This document shows, piece after piece, positions 1 through 7,948 of a DNA stretch of 13,729 bases. The notes beneath the pieces are model-generated. The model searched no databases. It worked only from the letters and a program-made list of their open reading frames with translations, and was not told the origin of the DNA. Source of the DNA: Leptospira fluminis. Its GTDB lineage: Bacteria > Spirochaetota > Leptospiria > Leptospirales > Leptospiraceae. Location: NCBI RefSeq assembly GCF_004771275.1, contig NZ_RQEV01000014.1, positions 1 to 13,729 on the forward strand, written 5' to 3'. Position numbers and translations under genes: made by a program. Position 1 is the stretch's first letter; the number at the start of each line of letters is the position of its first letter.

Positions 1-166
1 CTTATATGCTTTCAGCGGTTATTCCTGCCGAACATAGCTACTCAGCGCTGCTTCTGGCGAAACAACTGATACACTGACCTCGCTTTGCTCGGCCCGCCAG
101 TCTGCTTCGCAGCTGGCATCCTCGCTCCTAGGGTCGCTGCGGATGGTTCGTCATCCCGGTCCTCTC
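1..166 (-). pseudogene. 23S rRNA remnant, 5'-truncated and interrupted, continuing past the left edge
   Basis: Read on the plus strand, this stretch carries the complement of well-conserved 23S rRNA 3'-domain words: GCTTTCAGCGGTTAT (9-23), GAACATAGCTACTCAGCG (32-49), CAACTGATACACT (63-75) and CATCCCGGTCCTCTC (152-166). The last belongs to the sarcin-ricin region. Homology stops exactly there: the expected continuation GTACTAGG is replaced by AAAAACACG, so the essential loop is incomplete. A block of about 69 nt (76-144) interrupts the rRNA, and conserved words carry changes, such as CTTATATGC where CTTAGATGC is usual. A functional rRNA would not tolerate this, so I read it as a decayed partial copy. 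It has the same orientation as the intact 23S end at 13667-13729. The two pieces cover different parts of the molecule, so they cannot be compared directly here. Confidence 0.85.
76..144. repeat. GC-rich insert inside the 23S remnant
   Basis: This block has no counterpart in 23S rRNA and is much richer in G+C than the surrounding genes. It contains a strong hairpin at 97-116, with arms CCAG/CTGG and CTGC/GCAG, one bulged T and a TTC loop. It resembles in style the GC-rich DNA at 243-338 and shares a 13-base word with it in inverse orientation. It could be an intervening-sequence-like insertion or a copy of a dispersed repeat. The boundaries are approximate, set by where rRNA similarity stops and resumes. 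Confidence 0.6.
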
Positions 167-338
167 AAAAACACGCTATGAAATCTTGGGCGTTCCCACA
201 CACTCAACGATAACAAAAGAAACTTTCTCTATCATAGTGTGGTCGGGCGACTACGGACTACGCTCCGCTTCGGACTCCTCGCCTTACAGGCTCCGGGGTC
301 CGCTTCGCGTCCTTCGTATCCCTAACGCAGCGACCCTA
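129..338. repeat. 13-bp perfect inverted repeat spanning the 23S remnant break point
   Basis: TAGGGTCGCTGCG at 129-141 is exactly complementary to CGCAGCGACCCTA at 326-338. The arms bracket the point where the 23S remnant ends (166-167). Between them, near 243-338, lies GC-rich DNA with the word CCGCTTCG at 265-272 and again at 300-307. The structure could mark the ends of a small non-coding element or two inverted copies of a dispersed repeat. No transposase or other gene is visible inside. Confidence 0.5.
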
Positions 339-538
339 AAAGCAAGAAAACGACTGCAGAAGCAAGTCGGTACGATCGAAGATCGCAAACGAGTCCTTTA
401 CATTGATCAAAACCAAACATTAAAATCAAAAACGTATTTGGATCAACGCACTCAGAGGATGGAAAACAGAACATTGGTAGTTGGAGCCCCCGGCTTTGTT
501 TTAAATATCTCAGTTAGTAAGTTCGTCTTGGAAAAATA
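167..538. other. Gene-free region with GC-rich repeat sequence
   Basis: No convincing gene is seen. A 121-codon open frame (186-551, plus) crosses the region, but its first half is the translation of the GC-rich repeat DNA, it lacks any recognisable domain, and it runs 13 nt into the end of the DUF1016-SNase gene. From about 340 to 538 the DNA returns to the AT-rich composition of the neighbours. A small hairpin at 485-495 (AGCC/GGCT) followed by a T-rich run could act as a weak plus-strand terminator, but only four base pairs support it. Confidence 0.5.
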
Positions 539-1618
539 TTACAGGAAATAATTCGCAAATCCTTTCTTAAGCAATTCATTATTAAGAAATAAGCCGTCTT
601 TGATTACAGCAGACACATCCTTCTCATTCTTCAGATAGATTACATCTACAAGATAACGATCGTATTTATCAATCCCATATGTTTTAATCAAAAGAAAAGG
701 ACAGTTCTCCAGCTCTGACTCAACAAAATTTTTAGAAGCTATCCCCTTTTTAGTCCCCAATTCAGGGGCATCCAAACCTCTCAAACGAAGACGCTGGCCG
801 ATAAAGACATGAAACCCTAAGTCTATATTTACGGATAAGGTATCTCCATCTACGACCTTCTCCAAAAATGCCTTAAAAGTAAAAAGACTCTTATTCCCGG
901 ATACTTTCTCAAACGAGTAGCCATTTTTGGCCTTTCTTACATTTACGATCGAACCTACGGGAAATTTAGTTCTATCACCTAATGACTGTTCAATCTTAAC
1001 GTCAAACCCCAAATCTAAATTTGGAACGCTGCGTTCCAAATTCGAAGAAAAATTTTGAACCAAGCGGTACGAATACAGCCCCAAAACAGGCCGTTTCAGT
1101 AAACCTTGCTCTGCCTCTTTTGCGATTTCAGATTCAGAAGCGGAGGAATCACCATTTGACTTCTTCAAAGTAGCCGGAGCCTCTAACAATAAATCCCGAT
1201 GAGACCAACCTTGCGCGATTGCCTTCTTCTCAAGCGTTCCGCGAATCTTAGAATCTTCCACCAAAAGTAAAACCCGATAATGAGTCCAAGAAAGTTCCGG
1301 ACGAATCGTGCTCAGTTTATAAAATTGATAAAATCTTCGCATATACCTGAGATTCCGGTCAGAGAAACCCTTCCCAAAACGTCGATTCAAATCCTGTGAT
1401 AATTGCTTTAAAAGCCGATCTCCATAAACTGCCCTCTCCCGATTCCCCTGCTCCACTTCTACAATACGTTGCCCAATCTTCCAATTCCCCACCAAAGAGC
1501 TCTTATTCCAGTCAGAGTTAGCTGTTGATTGAAAGTCTTCATAGATACGGGCAACATCCGTTAGGAGAGATTGATATGTGTTAGCAGAAAGGCCGCTGGA
1601 CGGATGTTTAGAGCGCAT
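539..1618 (-). CDS. DUF1016 N-terminal domain fused to a staphylococcal-nuclease-like domain
   Basis: The 359-residue protein has two recognisable parts. Residues about 18-145 match the DUF1016 N-terminal (YhcG-type) domain, including IGQRIVEVEQ (48-57), YGDRLLKQLSQDL (65-77), FGKGFSDRNLRYMRRFY (81-97) and LSWTHYRVLL (109-118). Residues about 245-359 match the thermonuclease (SNase) fold. The active-site set of staphylococcal nuclease appears complete: D257 and D259-T260 in VVDGDT, R278 and D283/E286 in RLRGLDAPE, and R321 in KYDR. YhcG proteins normally carry a PD-(D/E)XK nuclease after DUF1016_N, so here one nuclease type seems replaced by another. There is no signal peptide or membrane segment, so it is probably cytoplasmic. 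The likely role is DNA or RNA cleavage in defence, inferred from domains and neighbours. No clear Shine-Dalgarno precedes the ATG. It is divergent from the PIN-GNAT gene. Confidence 0.85.
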   Translation of the reverse strand: MRSKHPSSGLSANTYQSLLTDVARIYEDFQSTANSDWNKSSLVGNWKIGQRIVEVEQGNRERAVYGDRLLKQLSQDLNRRFGKGFSDRNLRYMRRFYQFYKLSTIRPELSWTHYRVLLLVEDSKIRGTLEKKAIAQGWSHRDLLLEAPATLKKSNGDSSASESEIAKEAEQGLLKRPVLGLYSYRLVQNFSSNLERSVPNLDLGFDVKIEQSLGDRTKFPVGSIVNVRKAKNGYSFEKVSGNKSLFTFKAFLEKVVDGDTLSVNIDLGFHVFIGQRLRLRGLDAPELGTKKGIASKNFVESELENCPFLLIKTYGIDKYDRYLVDVIYLKNEKDVSAVIKDGLFLNNELLKKGFANYFL

Positions 1619-1627
1619 GGCGAAATG

Positions 1628-1728
1628 AATATTCCAATTTATATATTCAATAAGAATACATTCAATTTAGAAATGAGTAAACATATACTAATTTTTCTAA
1701 AATATTCCAAATGACGTGATATTCCACT
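1628..1728. promoter_or_regulatory. Three ATATTCC direct repeats in the divergent intergenic region, possible operators
   Basis: The 10-mer AATATTCCAA occurs at 1628-1637 and 1701-1710, and a variant GATATTCCAC at 1719-1728. The first copy lies at the expected transcription start of the minus-strand gene. The other two lie where a plus-strand promoter for the PIN-GNAT gene would be, with a possible -10 TATAAA at 1730-1735 and no good -35. A regulator binding these sites could control both directions. The same 10-mer also occurs at 3655-3664 inside the Res gene, so chance occurrence cannot be excluded. Confidence 0.35.
1638..1665 (-). promoter_or_regulatory. Likely sigma-70-type promoter of the DUF1016-SNase gene
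   Basis: On the minus strand TTGAAT (1665-1660) and TATAAA (1643-1638) are separated by 16 nt and resemble -35 and -10 boxes, with four and five of six consensus bases. A start of transcription near 1631 would leave a leader of only about a dozen bases before the ATG at 1618. This is motif evidence only, in AT-rich DNA where such matches are common. Confidence 0.45.
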
Positions 1729-1770
1729 ATATAAATTATGAGTCCAGTCCGATTTAGAGAAAAGGAATGA

Positions 1771-3209
<1,439 letters not shown>

Positions 3210-3237
<28 letters not shown>

Positions 3238-3641
3238 TATTCCTTCCCATCAAGCCGGAATTCGCGCATAAAATTATAAGCGGCGAAAAGAATATAGAAT
3301 TCAGAAAAAAATTTTCTACTCAAGATGTAGACACGATCGTAATTTACTCTTCCAGTCCTGAGCAACGAGTTATCGGTTATGCGACCATTGATTCAGTAGT
3401 GATTGATACTCCAGATTCTCTCTGGAATCGGTTTTCTAAAAAGGGAGGAATCGATAAAGATCGTTTTTCTTCTTACTTTGATGGCAAAGAAACAGGAATC
3501 GGGATTCGAATTAAAAGTGTGAGCAAATTGAAAGAGCCGATGACTCCTGCTCAATTAGGAATCCAAGGAGTAATTCCACAGAATTTTAAGTTTCTAGAGG
3601 GACGGGTACTCGGAAGGATGAAAAGGAAGGCATCTAATTAG
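3210..3641 (+). CDS. Small ASCH-like (PUA-fold) protein
   Basis: The 143-residue protein resembles ASCH-domain proteins. FLPIKPEFAHKIISGEKNIE (11-30) followed by FRKKF gives the G-x-K-x-x-E-x-R pattern of the family, and IVIYSSSPEQRVIGYA (43-58) matches the following strands. ASCH domains belong to the PUA fold and are thought to bind RNA or nucleotides; some are amidohydrolases. The start is well supported: GAGGAG at 3196-3201 lies eight bases before the ATG, inside the end of the PIN-GNAT gene, so the two are very likely co-translated. The partner's own C-terminal part is also PUA-like. It could be a specificity subunit or antitoxin of the PIN protein, but nothing in the sequence proves this. 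Its TAG stop overlaps the TAA stop of the convergent Res gene by three bases, leaving no room for a terminator. Confidence 0.8.
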
Positions 3642-6304
3642 GAATTTTTTATATAATATTCCAACGACATATTATCTCTGACCTCGTTGTGTGGGATTAA
3701 CAAATACTTCCATGGCTTACCAGAATACTCTTTACTATGATTTGAAGCAATTTCGCACCATTTTACTGCTGCGTTCTTTTTAAGAGTCACCTCGTGCAAA
3801 TTTATTTCATTTTTTGCCTTCGTTTCAATCATTAAAATAACTGAGTCACACTCAGCTACAAAATCCGGGATATATTCTTGGTCAAAACCTTCCTGCGTAT
3901 AAAAAATTTGGAACTGTCCTTTCGCAGGTCGAAACCACTTTATACTCTCTCTCTCCAGAATAGCAGCAAACCGACGCTCTGTATCAGAAGAAAACTTGGC
4001 TTGAGGAAATAAACACTTTTCAAATCCTCCAAATAATATCCTTCCAATTTTGAGTTTATCGAAATCGGCCTTTCGATAATCGACTGCCTCCGAGGAAGAA
4101 ACGCTCGCAGCAATTTCTTTCAATTTCGAGCTGAAACCTTTGGATACGATGACCTCATACTCGGTATCTTCTTCAATTTGATGGATTTGCATTTGGACAT
4201 AAATAAAATCTACTAATTGCTTCTGATGGAAAACTATTACATTATAAATTTCTTCTTCCGATTTCAAATACGTGCGAAAATGTCTTATCAATTGACTGCA
4301 CAGGTCATAAAGCAAATCAGAATGATCAGCGTATGATATGTCATCAAAATCAATTAACCCTCTAACTAAATAATCCTCCATGCGGCCCTCAAGGAGATTC
4401 TTGTTGTTAAAGCTAATTGTCTCCTCCTGATTTGAGTGTAATGTATGAATTAAAACGTCCCGATCCACCAGTTGCAAATGAATGGAAGAACAGTCCAGTC
4501 GAAAAAATTTATATTTAATCCCTTTTCCGTTCTTTGGTACAATCTGAATTCTAGGAATATCAATAGTTCTATCCACAACAACTTCCGCTACTTTGCGGGT
4601 TATCGCTTTAATATTGACTGCAACGGTAATTCCAGGCAATTCATAGGACTCTGTACGAAGAATATCCCCCACCTCCATTGCAATTTTTTCTTGAACTTCA
4701 GTTTTCAAAAGCTCTCTCGAAGTTGGCAAATTCTCATATTTTCGGATGACGTCATAGACAACAGAAGCAGCCCTATTACTTTCTTCATTTTCGAAAAGTT
4801 TTCGAACTGGCAATTCGCTCTTAGAAGATTCAGTCTGTTCAGCTCCGGAAAAGACTAACGATAAACCAGACTTGATTACGACTGTTTCACCTCGTTCCAA
4901 ATCGGCATCTGGATCAAGTATAAGTGTTTTCAGTCGTATAAGCGAATCTGATCGATTTGCCTCGTCGACAATTTCTTGGAAGCGATCATGGGCGATAATA
5001 TTTAGTCGATCTACCGCAGCAATGCCAGTTTTTTTCCCATAAGGTAGCCTAAGCCCTCGGCCAATCGACTGTTCAACTAAAATACGAGCATTAGCTGCTC
5101 TCAATGGAATAATCGTATAAAGGTTCGTAACGTCCCATCCCTCCTTCAACATATTCACATGAATGACAATTTCTGTAGGTTCATCATTTCTTTCTACGGC
5201 CAATAATCTTTCGACAACCTCTTCCTTCTCTTCCCCTTGTTGTCCGGAGTGAATTTGAATCGTCTTACCCTTATAACCGCCGCCAAAAAAAGATTCAGAT
5301 TCTATGAATTTTTGCAAATCATCTGCATGCGAGGTGTCCCGTGCTATCACTAGAACAAAAGGCTTTACAAGCGTTTGATTGGACTGTAAAGCATAAGTTC
5401 TCAATTCTACTTTCGTATTCTCATGCAACCTTATTCCATCTTCTAATTTTATTCTTTCGACCTGCGTTGCATTAAGTTGCGATGCGTCGAAATTTTTTTG
5501 TGTTACAACTACGGGCTCCTTTACAAACCCATCCTCCAGGGCTTTAGACAAAGAATATTCAAATATTACGTTTTTAAAAGGAACAGATGCACGAGCTATT
5601 TCAATACGAGGAGTAGCTGTCAACTCTAGTCCCAATATTGGCCTCAATTCATTAATGGCTTTGATCCCTGCGGACGCCCGATAACGATGAGATTCGTCCA
5701 TAAGTAACACCAAATCTGATAGCCCAGCCAAATATTCAAAATAGCTTTCGCCAATATATTCGGAAAGGCGTTTGATCTTAGGCGATTTACCACCCCTTAC
5801 TTCAGAATTGATCTTAGAAATATTAAATATATTGATATGGATGCCGGTCTCAAAGATTGTATTTCGAATCCCTTTTCCACTTTCATAATTTTCACCGGTA
5901 ATAATTTCAGGAGGATTTATCGAAAATTCGGAAATTCCTTTAAACACATATTTAGCGGTGTTTGGAGTAAAATCAGCTATTAGTTTCTTGTAAATAGTAA
6001 GGTTAGGAGCCAGGATGAAAAAATTCTTATATAATTTACTAAGATGTAAATAAGCAATAAAAGCGCCCATAAGTCTAGTTTTACCTACGCCAGTCGCCAA
6101 GGCAAAGCACAAGGAAGGAAACTCTCTTTCAAAATCAGTTACACTCGGATATTCACTATGTATCGCAGAGAGGAGCATTTCTAAGTCAGGGGACTTCGAA
6201 AGCTGCCCGATATCCATAATTCTCGATAATATATCTAAACTTTTATGCTGAGGGGCTCTAAGGCTTAACCTACCAGTTATTGAATTTACGTATTTATCGA
6301 CCAT
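3638..6304 (-). CDS. res: Type III restriction enzyme, Res subunit (helicase-nuclease)
   Basis: The 888-residue protein is the DNA translocating and cutting subunit of a type III restriction-modification system and works in complex with Mod. The SF2 helicase core is complete: Walker A ATGVGKTRL (70-78), DESH box (203-206) in LLMDESHRYRA, TATP (229-232), and motif VI QSIGRGLRLP (412-421). The C-terminal nuclease has the PD-(D/E)XK pattern: PD at 813-814 and E827/K829 in IETKAKN, with E776 in DTERRFA as a likely extra active-site residue. Length fits the family. Its ATG shares one base with the Mod stop (TAATG), and AGAGGA at 6316-6311 is a suitable ribosome site, so it is translationally coupled to mod. 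It is last in the five-gene operon. No frameshift or missing motif is seen, so it should be active. Confidence 0.93.
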   Translation of the reverse strand: MVDKYVNSITGRLSLRAPQHKSLDILSRIMDIGQLSKSPDLEMLLSAIHSEYPSVTDFEREFPSLCFALATGVGKTRLMGAFIAYLHLSKLYKNFFILAPNLTIYKKLIADFTPNTAKYVFKGISEFSINPPEIITGENYESGKGIRNTIFETGIHINIFNISKINSEVRGGKSPKIKRLSEYIGESYFEYLAGLSDLVLLMDESHRYRASAGIKAINELRPILGLELTATPRIEIARASVPFKNVIFEYSLSKALEDGFVKEPVVVTQKNFDASQLNATQVERIKLEDGIRLHENTKVELRTYALQSNQTLVKPFVLVIARDTSHADDLQKFIESESFFGGGYKGKTIQIHSGQQGEEKEEVVERLLAVERNDEPTEIVIHVNMLKEGWDVTNLYTIIPLRAANARILVEQSIGRGLRLPYGKKTGIAAVDRLNIIAHDRFQEIVDEANRSDSLIRLKTLILDPDADLERGETVVIKSGLSLVFSGAEQTESSKSELPVRKLFENEESNRAASVVYDVIRKYENLPTSRELLKTEVQEKIAMEVGDILRTESYELPGITVAVNIKAITRKVAEVVVDRTIDIPRIQIVPKNGKGIKYKFFRLDCSSIHLQLVDRDVLIHTLHSNQEETISFNNKNLLEGRMEDYLVRGLIDFDDISYADHSDLLYDLCSQLIRHFRTYLKSEEEIYNVIVFHQKQLVDFIYVQMQIHQIEEDTEYEVIVSKGFSSKLKEIAASVSSSEAVDYRKADFDKLKIGRILFGGFEKCLFPQAKFSSDTERRFAAILERESIKWFRPAKGQFQIFYTQEGFDQEYIPDFVAECDSVILMIETKAKNEINLHEVTLKKNAAVKWCEIASNHSKEYSGKPWKYLLIPHNEVRDNMSLEYYIKNS

Positions 6305-7935
6305 TAGGATTCCTCTGCAAAGTCAAATAGCTCCAGTTGGCTTTTTTCCGGTTTCGGCGCGCTCGGTAGATTCTCCACTTGTAAACTATAGTCATCATGA
6401 CCCCATTCGCATTTTGACAAGACTGCATTAGGAATTTTCTTAATTGTAAGATTTGGAAAATCAGAGTCCTGAGCTCGAAAGGCCGTACAAATTATAAGGA
6501 GAGTACGTTCATTTCCGACTTCCTGGGATAACAACGAAAGTTGATCCCGGCTTAGGGCCTGAGTCGTTACGTAAATAAAGTCAGTTTCTGTCGAATATCC
6601 ATGCTGCCAATAAACAGAATCCGATGGCGCATACTTAAATCCTTCTAATTTACATATAGCTTCCGCAAGCATTGCAGAGTTATATTGTTTATTAATAATC
6701 CAATTTCCCCATTTGTCTTTTTCTAATAAAGACGGAGCCAATTTATAATAACGAAATCCGCCTCCACCTTTCCAATCGATAGTTTTAGAGATTCCTCCTT
6801 GATCCTCTCCATCAATAACCTTTTTCAAACGTGGAATGATGTGAGTATGACAATGTTCTCCTAGCTCAACCATGATCCATCGCCGGCCCATCTTGTGAGC
6901 AACAGCTCCAGTCGTTCCAGAACCTGCAAAAGAATCGAGAACTAAATCTCCAACATTTGAAGCTATTTGTATAACCCTCTCCAGCAACCTTTCTGGTTTC
7001 GGTGTATCAAAAGCATCAACTTTGCCAAATAAATAATGAATTTCCTTTTTAGCTTCATCAGTATGGCCAACCTCATTACTTTCCCACCATGTCCACGGAA
7101 CCAATCCTTCTACTTCAGAAAGATATCGAATAATATTAGGTTGCCCATTGCCATCTTTTCCAAACCAAATTCTCCCCTCCGATTTTAAACGAAGAAATTC
7201 AGATTCTATTGTGCTCCAACACCTTCCCTCTGGAGGGAAATGACTCACACCAGTAGGCGTAATAACTTCATACATTTGATTTTGCCTAAATCCTTGGGCA
7301 GTCATCGGAATGCCACGCCATCGACCTTTTGGATCATTATTCGAATTCTTATAGATCTTAGCTTGCTCTTCAGTGATTGGCAGTTTATTTCTTATATCTT
7401 TGAAACGATTGGAATTTTTTGCATAAACTAAAATATACTCGTGCACGTCACCTATCGCTTCGCGATTTTCACGCGAATATCTTTTTTGCCATATATTGCT
7501 AGCTATAAATGCTTGTCGTCCACAGAGCTCATCAAGAAGAACCCTTAAATACGGCATTTCATTATCATCAATAGAGATCCAAATTGAACCTTCATCGGAT
7601 AATAATCTCCACAATATCTCCAACCGATCTCTCATCAGACTTAGCCACAGAGAATGCTCAACCCCATCATCATAATGTTCAAAGGCACTACCGGTATTAT
7701 AGGGAGGGTCTATATAGATGCATTTCACCTTACCAGTAAATTCTTGTTCGAGTGCCTTTAAAGCGAGGAGATTATCTCCAAATATCAATCGGTTATCAAA
7801 AATATCATTCTTCGCGACGCGATGCTTTGCATGATAGCTCTTTTCCGGATCTTCTAACAGAATACGCGGTTCTAATCGAGGTCGATTATCCTTTCCAATC
7901 CAAGTGAGTTCGAGTTTAGTTTTCTTGTTTGCCAT
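6304..7935 (-). CDS. mod: Type III modification methyltransferase, Mod subunit (N6-adenine, beta class)
   Basis: The 543-residue protein methylates DNA at the recognition site and gives the restriction complex its sequence specificity. Catalytic motif IV is DPPY (76-79) in IYIDPPYNTG. The S-adenosylmethionine motif DSFAGSGTTGAVA (334-346) comes after it, which is the beta-class order of type III Mod enzymes; DPPY points to N6-adenine. The region between, about 145-310, should hold the target recognition domain, so the target cannot be read from sequence. Residues 390-530 form a C-terminal domain seen in this family, including TTQALSRDQLSLLSQEVG (457-474). AAGG at 7945-7942 is a plausible ribosome site six bases before the ATG. 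It starts 13 nt after the ATPase stop and overlaps res by one base. No simple repeat tract suggesting phase variation is visible. Confidence 0.93.
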   Translation of the reverse strand: MANKKTKLELTWIGKDNRPRLEPRILLEDPEKSYHAKHRVAKNDIFDNRLIFGDNLLALKALEQEFTGKVKCIYIDPPYNTGSAFEHYDDGVEHSLWLSLMRDRLEILWRLLSDEGSIWISIDDNEMPYLRVLLDELCGRQAFIASNIWQKRYSRENREAIGDVHEYILVYAKNSNRFKDIRNKLPITEEQAKIYKNSNNDPKGRWRGIPMTAQGFRQNQMYEVITPTGVSHFPPEGRCWSTIESEFLRLKSEGRIWFGKDGNGQPNIIRYLSEVEGLVPWTWWESNEVGHTDEAKKEIHYLFGKVDAFDTPKPERLLERVIQIASNVGDLVLDSFAGSGTTGAVAHKMGRRWIMVELGEHCHTHIIPRLKKVIDGEDQGGISKTIDWKGGGGFRYYKLAPSLLEKDKWGNWIINKQYNSAMLAEAICKLEGFKYAPSDSVYWQHGYSTETDFIYVTTQALSRDQLSLLSQEVGNERTLLIICTAFRAQDSDFPNLTIKKIPNAVLSKCEWGHDDYSLQVENLPSAPKPEKSQLELFDFAEES

Positions 7936-7948
7936 TAATTACCTTATA

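Noticed and set aside
485..500. Hairpin followed by a T-rich run, plus strand
   Set aside because: Only four base pairs with a three-base loop and no confident gene upstream on this strand, so it is not listed as a terminator.
186..551. Open frame of 121 codons on the plus strand
   Set aside because: Its first half is translated GC-rich repeat DNA, no domain is recognisable, and it overlaps the end of the DUF1016-SNase gene. I treat it as non-coding.
5029..5291. Seven-base homopolymer runs in res (5029-5035 and 5285-5291) as phase-variation tracts
   Set aside because: Runs of seven T or A are ordinary in AT-rich DNA and the reading frame is intact. No longer tract or short tandem repeat is seen in mod or res.
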